64,000 nt of DNA from Collybiopsis luxurians FD-317 M1 (taxonomy: Eukaryota > Basidiomycota > Agaricomycetes > Agaricales > Omphalotaceae), in assembly GCA_000827265.1 (NCBI GenBank), contig KN834776.1:607564-671563 (forward strand). Reading direction: 5' to 3'. Positions 12,901 to 23,705 of the stretch are shown here, one piece after another. Within the stretch, counting starts at the first letter, position 1. The number at the start of each line of letters is the position of its first letter. The translations under genes were made by a program, and so were the position numbers. The notes beneath the pieces are model-generated. The model made no database searches and was not told the origin of the DNA. It saw only the letters and a program-made list of their open reading frames with translations.

Positions 12901-14313
12901 GACTATTGAATGGTTCAAAGCATGCCTTGTAGCATGAGGTTTCTCACAAATGCCTGGTCTAGACTTTGATGAGGTGTTCTCTCCTGTGGTCAAACTCACC
13001 TCTATACGAGTGCTCTGTGCTCTAGCTGTTCGCCTTGGACTCCACTTCCACCATCTCGATGTTGATACTGCTTTCCTTAATGGTGACTTAGAAGAGGAGC
13101 TCTATATGTGACTCCCCAGTGGTATAGGTGAACACTCTGGCAAGCTTGTTCATCTCCACCGCTCCATTTATGGCCTTAAGCAAGCCTCACATGTCTGGAA
13201 CAAACTTCTAGACTCTGTGCTTGAGAAGCTTGGGTTTCAATGCATCCATGCTGACTACTGCATTTATGTCCTTCAATGTGGCAAATCTGTTTGTTTTGTT
13301 GCAGTCTATGTTGATGACATTGCCATCCTGTGTGATAATCTTGACTTCATGCAGGAAGTTAAAGTCAAGCTTGGAAAACACTTTAAGATCAAGGATCTTG
13401 GTGTTATCTGTCAGCTACTTGGTATTTCTATTGAGTATGACCAAGTAAAGTGAACCCTTCGGCTATCTCAAACCTGGTACATCAATGAGTCTCTCAAGTG
13501 CTTCAATTGTAATAATGGCCGTACTCATTGCACCCCCTCTCATCTGGAGCCAAACTTTCCAAGGCCGACTGTCCCTCTACTCCAGAGGATGTTGAAGCTA
13601 TGAAAGATCAAATCACCCTCTACCAGTCTATCATTGGTACTCTCATGTATGCAATGCTTGCTACTCATCCAGATATTGCCTTTGCTGTTGGTGTCCTGAG
13701 CCAGTTCAGCTCTAACCCTGGTGAATCTCACTTTCAACAAGCCTATCATTGTCTTCAGTATCTTGGTGGTACTAAAGATTGGTACATTGAATATGATGGT
13801 TCCAAGACAGATGAACTTGTCTCACTCATTTTAGGCTATTCAGATGCAGACTGGGCTGGAGATGTGGATACTCGTCGTTCCACAAGTGGATATGTTTTCC
13901 TCATGTCTGGGGCTGCTATCAGTTGGAGTAGCAAACTTCAGACCTCACCTGCACTCTCTTCTACTGAAGCTGAGTATGTAGCACTCACACGCACTGCCCA
14001 GGAAGCAATTTGGCTTTGTCAATTGCTAGAACAGTTGGGCTTCAAGCAGAGCAAGCCAACTGGCTTGTTAGGAGATAATATGTCTTCTCTAGCTCTCTCC
14101 AAGAATCCAGCCGATCATCCTCGCACAAAGCATATTCAACTTCACCACTTTATTCGCTTTGCAATTTCAGATGGACAAGTTGATCTGGAATATATTCCTA
14201 CAGCACAGCAAGTTGCTGATGGCCTTACAAAGGGACTTTCAGGTGATAAGCATTTGGCATTTGTACGTATGCTGGGCATGAAGCCGCGCCCAAGTGGGAG
14301 TGTTGCAAGCTGA
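9908..14313 (+). pseudogene. Copia gag-pol polyprotein, five in-frame TGA codons and one frameshift
   Basis: Starts at ATG 9908. The frame holds a UBN2-like gag (to about 10,600); a CCHC knuckle C-GYC-HKGLHAEKDC near 10,660; protease YIDSGCS near 10,950; and an integrase with its HRCLGHLGH zinc part and catalytic HSD, RTDNGGEY and QQNGIAEH (11,390-11,890). Reverse transcriptase follows with TAFLNGD and YVDDIA (about 13,065-13,330), and RNase H with SDADWAGD, SSTEAEYVAL and KHIQLHHFIR to 14,313, inside the 3' LTR. TGA interrupts the single frame at 10,136, 11,987, 12,935, 13,109 and 13,451. A one-base shift lies in a C-run near 13,530. Each stop sits where copia proteins carry Trp or Arg, so one transition explains it. 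Confidence 0.93.
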
Positions 14314-14555
14314 AGTCACTTGCCTTATTTGTACATTCACAGCTTAGTCAGCCAGAGATATCTCAACCCACCAGAAGCTTAGTCAGCCTCTGCTGGAAGA
14401 AGATTAGTAATCACCAGATTCTCATGACTCGTAGTTTATTACACTGCCACCTCAGTGTTCATTCTTTTACACTGTCGCTGAGGTGAGACTTCTATAGATC
14501 ATTCCTTTTATTTATAGTACTGATCATGTACCTAGAACTCACTTTTATAATAGGT
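14301..14555 (+). repeat. 3' LTR of the Copia element (255 bp)
   Basis: Pairs with 9531-9750. It is longer by a 35-bp segment after GCTTAGTCAGCC that ends with another GCTTAGTC. The gag-pol stop codon lies about 13 bases inside it. Confidence 0.92.
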
Positions 14556-14560
14556 ACATA

Positions 14561-14611
14561 ATATAGCGTTCATTCTTTTACACTGTCGCTGAGAACTCAC
14601 TTTTATAATAG
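14561..14611 (+). repeat. Second, internally deleted LTR shard
   Basis: Directly after the target duplication, CGTTCATTCTTTTACACTGT and GCTGAG are followed by AACTCACTTTTATAATAG. These are two parts of the same LTR joined with about 70 bp missing between them. The shard lies between the complete element and the lectin coding sequence, so it records an earlier insertion or a rearrangement at the same site. Confidence 0.75.
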
Positions 14612-14780
14612 CGTATTTGTCATTGACGGACCAGAGAATTCTTCCGTCGCCAATGAGCTGGAGGGCACCGGAGCTGGTGACGACAAAAATAATGCGTTTG
14701 TTTTTGGACTGGAGGCCATAGCCAACACCGATGGCAAACCTTTCATTGAGAGTGTCGCCGTAGGGATAGACGTAGGACAT
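14612..14780 (-). pseudogene. Bulb-type lectin gene, 5' part
   Basis: ATG at 14,780 (reverse strand) begins M-S-Y-V-Y-P-Y-G-D-T-L and runs through FVVTSSGALQLIGDGRILWS, then NDKYA, where LTR sequence starts. G-D-T-L and the ILWS end of a beta-strand repeat are typical of the first bulb-lectin repeat; the second and third repeats lie at 9336-9530. The earlier TTG at 14,792 was not used as a start because fungal genes initiate at ATG. No signal peptide is visible, so the original protein was probably cytoplasmic. Confidence 0.78.
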
Positions 14781-14858
14781 TTTAGAGTGCAAGTGGGTGT
14801 AGATGTTTGCTAGCTGTGGTGTTTGTGTGGTTCAGGAATACTGATGAGCTATAGTCGA

Positions 14859-14867
14859 GCTTTATAG
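14859..14867 (-). promoter_or_regulatory. Candidate TATA box of the lectin gene
   Basis: The reverse strand reads CCTATAAAGC about 80 bases upstream of the lectin ATG, a usual distance for a fungal TATA element. It is a motif match only. Confidence 0.4.
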
Positions 14868-15360
14868 GCTCGGAAACCTCTTGTCATATATGGATATGGA
14901 TGGAACATTCTACGAGTTTGGCACTGCAGGGTATTGGGGGAAATGAAAAAGTCATCTATGTACGTACTGACCTACACCTTCGAGTGAGAATTCTAAAATG
15001 AACGTCGGAAAAGTGGGACGAATTTCTAGCATTGTGGTCATAACTTCAGAGCCATGAGGGTGGAGCCAATTAATTTGGCTGGTAGAAATCGAGTTACTAC
15101 TCTGCGAGAGTCGTCGTATCTAAAAAGGTCACAGACAGTTGTACATAAGCTGGACAATTCGGGTGAGTTGATCACTTCACATTGTACGCCGCCCTTGTCG
15201 TCTCACAAGCTTTCAAGATTGTAGTCGAATATAGTTTGTACTTTCTCATGTTGAGGGAGATAAGTGGGTAGATATAACCTGGTTTTTCGTCTCACACAGT
15301 CACTTCCATAGCCTTTCTTCTGAAGCAAGAAAAGGATACAAAACCTCGCCTACGGCAGAT

Positions 15361-15525
15361 ATCGGCATCACCAAAACCACCCAAACTAAGACCCGCCTCT
15401 ATGTGGTTTATCCCTAGGTAATAAACAATCGATATACCCCCGAACAAGTGAGATATAGCAGTCATCATGCCTATATACCGGCCCGTCATGCTGGATATAG
15501 TTTGGGTGGTTTTGGTGATGTCGGG
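15361..15525. repeat. Inverted repeat, arms about 26 bp
   Basis: CATCACCAAAACCACCCAAA within 15,361-15,388 is the reverse complement of TTTGGGTGGTTTTGGTGATG within 15,498-15,525, with about 110 bases between. The match continues imperfectly outward. It could fold into a stem or be the remnant of a small inverted-repeat element. No target duplication was found. Confidence 0.7.
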
Positions 15526-15644
15526 CTACCGAAAAAGTTCCGTTTCCAAGACAGGTTTTTTGGAACTGGACTTGAGCATTATCCGAAAAAAAAAAAAAAA
15601 AAGGTAAGAGTTCTGTCAGTCAAACTTTCATCCATCACATTCAA

Positions 15645-15765
15645 AGTACTATGTTCAGTTTACGTCTTGCCGTCCAGAATGCATTGCGAAGTAGTCGAAC
15701 TGCCATTCATCATACTCGAACTACTCCGCCCAGTTTACGTCTGGCCGCCAGAACATGTATTAGGA
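15645..15765 (+). repeat. Imperfect tandem pair, unit about 75 bp
   Basis: Two successive blocks share CAGTTTACGTCT, then GCCG and CCAGAA, then a CATTG-like or TGTATT end. The second unit is diverged by several substitutions. No coding content was seen. Confidence 0.5.
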
Positions 15766-17360
15766 TTTCGGGAGATGAGCCAGGTCATGTCGTTCAGACA
15801 ATCATCATCATAGGTCTGATCGACCATCTTCTATTACGATTACAGCCCTGGTTATGAAATGAAAAAACCGTGACCATGTAGTGCAATTTAGCGTAAGTTG
15901 AGCGCGGATTTCGCTGACCCTATGCTAACTTCAACGCCATTTCCAGGACCACGAACCCGGGGACCTAGTATCTAGGCATTTATTGAGACCGCGGTTAGCG
16001 GTTAGCCATTGCATCGTGCTGTCGTCTTCAGTCCCCTCGTACAACTTGAATAACGACACTAGATCCCGATACAAACTCTTTTTTCTCGGTGATGTATGAT
16101 CTTGTACAAACCTTCTGATACTAATCTTTCAAACGTGCGCACAATCTTGATACAGGTGGCGGGAAACAAATGAGGTTTAGAGAAGGACGACCTGAAGCGT
16201 TGCCCCGGATTTGGTGATATTTTGCGCGGGAGGGCGAGTTGGTCGCTTCCGATCGAGTATTGTTAGTACTTTGTCATCTCTCAGTTCTCCGATCTGGTTA
16301 GAATCTTCATGGACGGCGTTCACGTTTATAAGCGCGAATTTTGAGATCATAGTGGTCCGCGCAGAAGGTAGTCACCGATCCTTGGATCTGCGCGATTTGA
16401 CCACCCATTAACCTCACAGCAAGTCGGAGACATATGTAGTAGATTCTCGAAAGTGGCGCCGTGTCTTGTGCAGACTCAGAAACTGGTACGAAGAACATCT
16501 AGACTTTGGCTACTCTTGACATTTGTGACTGATGATTTTTTACCATCGTGTTTTCGAGCCCAGAGAACTGATATTCCTTATTATACATGTTTCACATTCA
16601 AGTGAATGCAAATTAACTCTTCCATCCAATTCTTTTCCTGCAGCAGCCGGTGGCCTAGCAAGAGTAAAATATCATAACGAGGACTACCATAATCAAGCTA
16701 AGGAGGCTCGGAAATTGTACCTGGTTATCGCGCGATTTGTGTTCATTCTCATATTTGCAAAGTTTGCACCTCACCATAAGCGTTGGTATCCCAAAGAGGA
16801 TATAGTGTAGTACCCGAGTAGTTGCCATAGACGACCAGATTGCCATGCGCGAAGGTAAGATCTGTATATAGAAAACAAATCAAAATAATTGGAGCACAGA
16901 TCATCTTTTCGGGGAATATACGCTAGGGAGAAAGGAGAGAAAATCTCTCAGTCTAGACATTGTCTCTGTCGAGGTATAATGTGGTGAACCTGGAGAAGCA
17001 CAAAGTGATTGAGTTCAGAGAGTATGAGTACATATGGACATAAGTATAAGTCGAAGAAGGCAAATGTTCTAACGGGGCTGCCAAACAGCTACTTAACGGC
17101 GGTCATTCTCAACCGTCTCCATCTGTGATCCATCACTCCATTGATGTCCCACCAAACTTGATAAGATCAGATGCGCCCCATTCACACATATAGTAACCTT
17201 CATCAAACTATTCTGGGAGCCGAAGGACGGTAATATACTGTGTGGAGTAAATAAGCCGCCTATCATTACAGCAATCACTAAAATATCAGCGGAAGATGAT
17301 CAAAACCTTCCCGCGCAGATTCATGAAGAGAAATGGATTTAAAAGAACGACCCAGCATCG

Positions 17361-18747
17361 ATGTATCTCCCAAGACCCATGACCCCAGAAGAGCACCAAG
17401 ATATTACAGCCGCAGGGACAAGTGATTACCTTAACACTATCAACTTGATCTTGGAATATGTTTCCTTTGGAAAGTGTGGGCAATCTTGCTTAGCCTTCTA
17501 CAATTAACAACGGTTTCATCTTTTAGGAATTTTCCTTCCAATGTCATTTATTGCTCTTCACTCAGTAATGTATGCAATAGCAAGAATAGCCCTAAACTTA
17601 TTACATGATATTTCCTTATTTCGTCTTCATAACAGCATAAAGCCCTGGACCCGCTGGCATATTCTGCACCTTGCTTGTCTGGGCTTGGCTTTTGTCTCCT
17701 TCAACCTGAACACCGTGTATCTTGAAATCATTACCTTCATTTCAAAACCGTTCTATTTTGTTCCAATGCTGGGAGAGCAAGGGGAGATTGAACCTTTTTT
17801 CCTTCTGGATGATTTGGTTGGTTGGTCAACCCTAATTGCTGTGAGATCTTCCTATTCTTCCCTTATTACATGGCTTGATTCCCGCTTAAAAATCTGTCCA
17901 GATGCTTATCAGTGATTTTATGGTGGTGTGGAGAACATGGATTTTGTTTCACTCTGCCAGAACTACAAAGCTTGCACTTGCCCTTCTCATGATTGCAAAC
18001 ATCGGTGCGTACATAGTATGTATGGTTAATGATAGGCAGAAACCTCAAAGCATAATACCACATAGCATTTAATTTGGCTTCATACTGCCTTACAGAGGGT
18101 CAACTTGCAGACATTTGAAAAAATCCCAATCACATAATTTCCAGTATGAGCCTTACTCTGAGTTGTGTATCATACTTGATTTCCTTAGTGGTAAATCTAT
18201 CTGCAACAGGTTTAATTGCATGGAAGGCTTGGTAAGTGATCTGCCAATTTCCAAAGTACAATTCTTGAATCCTTACAGTTAGTAATTGCATTGCAGGAAC
18301 CACCATCATCTCTTGGCGGAAGCTGGAATTCACAAAAGGACTAGGGTTCTCAATATCTTGCTCTTGTTAATTGAATCTGGTGCCATATATTGTTCAGCTC
18401 AGGCGGTCAACATTATATGTTATTTATTGGAGCAATATGGAGTTATGCACACTATTGTGGGTGTTCTTATTCTCAGCAACATTGAAAGTATGTTCTATGT
18501 TTTCGCAGTGAGTTTTTTTTTTTTTTTTTTTTTTGCTCTTTTCCTGAGGTTAACCAGTGATTGGTATTTATAAATCTGCAAGGCAATATATCCGGTGGTG
18601 GTGATCCTCTTAATCAACAACAATGCATCTCCGGTGATTGAGACATTTCATTTAACTCAGCGGCAAACTATGACGGCAGATAGTAAGGAGGGTCATATTC
18701 CAAATATCAATCCCCTGTCTGACCCTGGAAGGGCAACATTGGGATAG
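17361..18747 (+). pseudogene. Multi-pass membrane protein, paralogue 2, probably damaged
   Basis: Exon 1 reads M-Y-L-P-R-P-M-T-P-E-E from 17,361. Exon 2 (17,527-17,840) codes two membrane helices. Exon 3 (17,902-18,004) has MLISDFMVVWRTW, and a later exon (to about 18,235) ends in SATGLIAWKAW. Then come exon 5, with LLLLIESGAIYC, and a last exon (18,583-18,747) with YPVVVILLINN. The intron 18,508-18,582 starts GTGAG and then has a 22-base T run. The start of exon 4 (about 18,090-18,140) meets stop codons in the expected frame, and the exon 1/2 join can produce TGA. This copy therefore looks broken, unless the splicing differs from paralogue 3. Function of the family is unknown; the topology suggests a seven-span receptor or sensor. 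Confidence 0.55.
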
Positions 18748-20000
18748 ATATACTTACTAGGTGACTACAGTCATTTTGACTGAAATTCTGCATCCGGATT
18801 TTCTGTTTGTAGTCGAATAGATAATGCACTGTTTTGACTGTATCATGCAAGGAATGTATCCCGAATACACCTTGAGTGGTGGTTCTATGAACGGGCACCA
18901 TGCAGTGAAGACGACTTACCCCTTGAAGAGTCACTGCGTAACTGTTGCTTTTTTGTTTGTCTGTTTATTATACTCCGCCCTCGCTGTCACGAAGCTGATG
19001 AGAATATTCTATTCAGCGTCGAGGGGTACTTGTTCAAAGTTCGGTCATTGACGGTTTTTTTTGAGCTCGAGTTATCGTTGTAGAAATAGCGCTTAGAGTT
19101 TGGTCTGGGGACTTGGAACCATCAGATCAGAATGTTGATGGGCTCGTCGTCGTCGTGGGTGCCACCGGCATGGGTAAGTATCGAGAATATATATGTCTGT
19201 ATTATTTTTTCGAGATGGTCGGTGCACAAAATGACGAGATGGGCTATATTGTATTATGTACTGCGCTGTCCGTTAGGTATGTTGTTAGTTTTTATTTCCG
19301 ATCAGCTTGGCGCTTGTATTTTAAACTTAAGGCGACGACGACAGTACCAGCTTTGTAGGAGCTTTCTTATGTCGTATGTGCTGCGCCGTTGTGGTGGGAT
19401 GCTATTAGAGCTGGGGAACCAAAATCTTGTGTTTTTTTGGTCGAGTTCGGACTTGTGCTACAAAGTTATTTGAGAGGAGATAATGTGCGAAGCAATAAAT
19501 GACATACTTGGGGTTTGCGTAGCACTAAATTGAGAAGCATTGTAAAGGCAGTCAATTGTTGCTTTGATTTTTTTATTTTTCCTTTACTCTGCTCTCGCTG
19601 CTACGTACAAAGTAGTAGCAGTCGAGGATCAATTTGTCTTTTTGAGATACCGAATATTTCTTTCGTCGAAGTTCAAGGTTTGGATTCAGCGTTGAGGGCA
19701 ATACACATGTACATACGGTTTGGATGTGGAGCATGAACGCAGCTAGGGACTATAAGGGGAGCATGGGCTGTGGACTCAAAGTCATACCTTTGGAACGCCT
19801 CTGTGAGCAGTCGTAGGAGAAGTACTCTGCATTCTTTCTGAAGTGATCGATGTCACATAGATGTACCCATGTCGTACTCAGTACTTGAGGGATGACTTGG
19901 AGATCGCATGGACTGCATCGTGCAGCAGGATCTCATGAGCAGTTTTTCTGTTTGGGGGAGGTTTCAACGGAGAATGAACGGACCGGACCGTACGTGGGAA
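18748..20000. other. Intergenic region, no gene seen
   Basis: Only short frames without recognisable domains. The sequence is CpG-containing and not obviously repetitive. It ends where the segment duplicated from 6.5 kb begins. Confidence 0.4.
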
Positions 20001-20332
20001 AGTACCATGACGTCTAGATGACAAATGGAATAACGGGACGGCGCTTAAACGTTGCCGGCGCCCCCTCTCTTCTGTATTTCTCTTTCGAGCGATCTCTAGA
20101 CCTGATCCTATATTTTTTGGAAGTTTACCGTTTACAACATGTTTTGATTGCATCCCTGCATAATTCGAACACTATCCTTCCACCCATTTTATTCCGAAAC
20201 TGGTTTCTTTTCTTTGTTCATCGACTTGCGGAGCATCGACGATTCCCCATCGTCATCCTACAAATACCACTTTTCCTATATATCGCATACCACCGTCCAA
20301 GTCGTACTATCGCAAAGTAAAGAACGAAAACA
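20000..20332 (+). repeat. 5' part of a diverged segmental duplication (partner about 6530-6960)
   Basis: GATGACAAATGGAATA, GGCGCTTA and AAACGTTGCCGGCGCC, together with the leader before the arrestin ATG, recur in the same order at 6.53-6.96 kb. Similarity is interrupted by indels. Confidence 0.6.
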
Positions 20333-21120
20333 ATGGCCCATCCAGCACTTCGCGCCGAATCTATGAACGTCGTCACCCGCCACCCAAAGGTCAAAGTAAC
20401 CCTCACCCTCGCTGAACCGTATTTCATTGCGGGGGTACATTGCTAGCAAGATGGAGATGGAGTGTAGGGCCGATAAAGGGTCGGGGATTGGGATTATGAT
20501 GATTGAGTTGTTTGCTATTCAAGGTGGGTGGGGGTGTTTTTTATACATATCACAGTCAGTTTACTCCTTTCGTAGAACTTAATTACTTCACAAGCCCAGT
20601 CTGTCCGTCCAACCTTCATCCACATCCAAGGTCACAACCTATCCCCCTCCAATGCCGTCCTCCCGTACCCTCCCGTCCCCTCCCCAGATGATCCATCCCT
20701 TCGACCAGATTGCTAAACAGCCCAAAGAGGACACAGTACGTTCCTCTTCCGCTTACCCCCCTTTACGACGTCTCCGTCATCGTTCTTGTTCGACGATGGG
20801 TTGGCGGAAGTCAGGTATGAAGTCCCGCGAGCGTGGGTCTATCGAGTTGCAGGTCAAGAATCGTTCTGCGAAGAAGGTACGGAGTGGCTTATTAGGAGTA
20901 TCTTATACTGAGACTAATGATCTATTGGCAGAATACTAGCCCCCTTAACCAAACTCTCCATCTCGCCAAACTTCTGATGATGATCTCCCGCCGTTCGAGA
21001 TTAGCGATAGGGTGATGAGTGCGTCGTTTGAAGGATCGAGGATGGAGAAGAATTTGGGAGAACGGCAAGTCAGCAAGTGTCCGGCTGCCTCTCATATTAC
21101 TAGTGGTCATGGAAAGCGAG
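20333..21120 (+). pseudogene. Alpha-arrestin-like gene, copy B, decayed
   Basis: ATG at 20,333 starts M-A-H-P-A-L-R-A-E-S-M-N-V and continues LTLAEPYFIAG, then shifts frame by one base. The N-domain goes on as KMEMECRADKGSGIG, then MMIELFAIQ, in the next frame (about 20,445-20,522). The following segments include LAEVRYEV and, in an arrestin C-domain-like block at about 20,836-20,880, SIELQVKNRSAKK. An intron begins there with GTACGG and ends TTGGCAG. After it come N-T-S-P-L and FEISDRV-like fragments. The order matches alpha-arrestin proteins, which bridge transporters and Rsp5-type ubiquitin ligases. At least two shifts separate the parts. Confidence 0.6.
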
Positions 21121-22341
21121 CAAAACATTTCCAGGTGCGATTTCTGCATATCCCTTTTCTTGCGGCCAATGCAAGTTTTTCAGTCCTCAATTATTGCTCG
21201 TTTCGATATATACTCTTGCTGTACTCACTCGGATTTTGTTACGTTGCTCGCTTGCTATCTGATTGCACTTTCTTGCTGCTCTGCTTACTTGCTACCAGTT
21301 TGGACTTTGTTGTCTTTTGCCGCTACTCGACATACTGTACTCAAATCTATTAATAAAGCTTCCCAGTGTATGTGGATCGTAGTGCTAGAGTACGTGAATT
21401 GTTATCGAGTACCTATCTTCAAATTGACCATTATACTGAATAACGTTGTATCATTGTCATCGTTTGTAAGAAGGGATAGAGAATCCTCGTAATATGTGAA
21501 GATCCTCGTAAGCTGTGACAAGGGCATTTTACCCTCAATAGTCTGTGATCTTGCCTAAATTCTATGATAAGCATCCAAACCCACAATCATTCATTTGTCA
21601 CAATGACAGCAGAATGATCACGCACGACAGGAGATGGTCGCTTACACTCTTCTTTACATCACTTATCTGATTTGGAAAGCTCACACCGTCGTTTCCGGAG
21701 AGTCTCCCGATTGAAACAGAGGATAGATATGAGGACCGACCGGCGACGTTGAACATTACCAAAACGTCCCAAACTTTATATTCGGTAGATAAAGCCTGCA
21801 AACTGGCATAAAGTTGGGAATCACAGTATTTTACTTCAGGAACAGTAGTTAAACAATGTTGGATTAGGCAGATTCGAGATTTGTGATCAGCACATCCAAT
21901 TTTGTAAGCGGATGTGACAAGCTTGTTGGAAAATTACTCTGTTAGCTGTGAATTGGACAGTAGTTCGATGGAAATATAGGGGATCGAATAACTGCTCAAG
22001 GAATGTAACTCTATCTTTCATTTTGTTTCCAAAGGTACAGATCTTTCAATCACGCAGAAAATGATATGCAAGTTCATGGAATGATTTGAAAGGAAGCGTG
22101 GAATGAAATGGCGACTACCCCTCAGCAAGACCTGTTAACGACACATTTCCCTTACTGTATCCACCATCTTCCATGTCGTCTCTAAAGCTACAGATCTTTC
22201 CATGGCAAAGAAAAATGATATTCTGAGTGCATGGAATGATACTACGATCATCCATGCGATAGTGCTACCCGGCATGGCCTTGACTTTGTAGGAAATCTAG
22301 CTGGTCATAAGCATCTGAGATCATTTCATGAATATAAATAT
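21121..22341. other. Intergenic region upstream of membrane-protein paralogue 3
   Basis: No gene recognised. A forward frame at 21,019-21,492 is hydrophobic, but it overlaps the arrestin-copy tail and has no family features. TATAAATA lies immediately before the ATG at 22,342, too close to act as a normal TATA box for that start. Confidence 0.4.
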
Positions 22342-23705
22342 ATGAGCTCCAGTGACAGTGTATCTCCCATATCTCTCATGACTCCGAAAGAGCGGGAAGT
22401 AATCGCACATTACGCCTTTAGCGATCACGCTCTCACCATAGAATTAATACCGCAATTCCTTGCCTGTGGAACGTGTGGGCTATTATCGCTCAATTCATTT
22501 CATTCCACTTCTCAAGCTAATTGGATTTCTTCCTTTAGGCATAATACTTCCAATGATGTTCATTGCTACTTACTCAATAATGTATGCACTGGCAGAAGGG
22601 CTCCTTCACTTCTCAATTGACATGCTTCCTTCATTTTGGCTTTTTACCAGAATCAGGCCCTGGAACCGCTCCCATATTGTACACCTTGTTTGCCTGGGCA
22701 TCTCATTTATCTCCCTGACCTCGCAGGTCATTTATGACGCAGCTTTTATCTTGATTTCCAAGTGGCTACTCTTTCCAGAATTTGTAGAGCCGCAGTTGCA
22801 GATTGAAGCGGATAACCAGTTTGACAAGGTCAATTTATTTTCTGCTGTGGTCTTGGCGGCAATTGTGCTCTCTGTGCGTTATATTAATCCATTTTTGATT
22901 AATGGCTGAAGTCCTGTTTCAACTCCTATCCAGATACTCTTAAGCGATCTTGTTGTTGTGTGGAGAGCGTGGATGTTATTTCAATCTACTAGGTTTTCAA
23001 GGTTCACCCTTGCTTTGCTTATGTTTATTGATATTGGTGCGTACATAGTAGGCAAGTTTTGATTTGGACACATTCATTGATACCACGTAGGGGTCAATTT
23101 TGCTTCATATTTCTCTCAAGCGGATGAGGATGCCCACAATACCAACTTATCAAATATTTCTGGAAACCTGAACTGGATAGCATACCTCCTTTCCTTAGTT
23201 GCTCACCTATCAGCAACAGGTTTAATTGCATGGAAAGCATGGCAAGTGACCTCAAGTACAATTTCCATCTCCTTACACTTAGTAATTTCTTGCAGGAATC
23301 ACTGTCAGTTCATGGCAGAAGCTGGAACCTGTCAACGGACAAGGGTTCAGAATATCCTGCTTCTGCTGATTGAGTCTGGTGCCATATATTATTCAATGCA
23401 GGTAGCTAACATTGGATGCTGGTTATATGGCCGGTACAGATCATACAGCCATGCAGCTGATATAATCACCACAACAGTAAATCAAATGTCTGATCTTTGC
23501 ATTGTAAGTGTTCTTCTGCAAGTTCAATGGACTCATATTAATGAATCTCTTCAAGGGATCGTATCCAGTGACAGTCATACTATTGATCAACATGAGTGCC
23601 TCTCCTGTGAATGACGCCTCTCATATGACTCAGTGGCAGATTATGGTGGCAAACAGCAGGGAGGGTCATGACGTATCCTGTCATACCCTAGAAGGGCGAC
23701 TTTAG
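22342..23705 (+). CDS. Multi-pass membrane protein, paralogue 3 (probably intact)
   Basis: Exon 1 reads M-S-S-S-D-S-V-S from 22,342. Exon 2 (22,539-22,873) carries two hydrophobic helices. Exon 3 (22,934-23,036) has ILLSDLVVVWRAWMLF, and exon 4 (23,091-23,241) ends SATGLIAWKAW. Exon 5 (23,296-23,503) has LLLLIESGAIYY, and exon 6 (23,556-23,705) has YPVTVILLIN and a polar tail. The introns are 52-61 nt. Four of the five joins keep frame by eye; the exon 1/2 donor is uncertain (GTGTGGG region, about 22,470). Intron 4 starts GCAAGT rather than GTAAGT and ends TTGCAG. The WRAW, ESGAIY and YPxxV pattern is common in basidiomycete proteins of about seven spans with no assigned role. A sensory or receptor role is a guess. 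Confidence 0.7.

Larger units (their letters stand above)
9531..14555 (+). mobile_element. Ty1/Copia LTR retrotransposon inserted in a lectin gene
   Basis: A 5,025-bp element bounded by related LTRs (9531-9750 and 14,301-14,555). It is flanked by ACATA at 9526-9530 and 14,556-14,560, the 5-bp target duplication expected of an LTR element. A candidate primer-binding site begins with TGG at 9753. A purine tract, AAGTGGGAG, directly precedes the 3' LTR. One gag-pol frame runs between them in the order gag, protease, integrase, reverse transcriptase, RNase H, which defines Copia. The frame is broken, so the element is probably immobile unless helped in trans. Confidence 0.93.
14868..17360. other. 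Intergenic region, CpG-rich, with an inverted repeat and a poly-A tract
   Basis: No recognisable gene. It holds the inverted repeat and imperfect tandem repeat listed separately, and a run of about 18 A at about 15,585-15,602. A 92-residue forward frame (16,532-16,810) and several shorter ones have no identifiable domains. CpG is plentiful, unlike in the transposon block after 24 kb. Confidence 0.45.

Noticed and set aside
15585..15602. Poly-A run as the tail of a retroposed gene copy
   Set aside because: No coding sequence precedes it and no flanking duplication was found.
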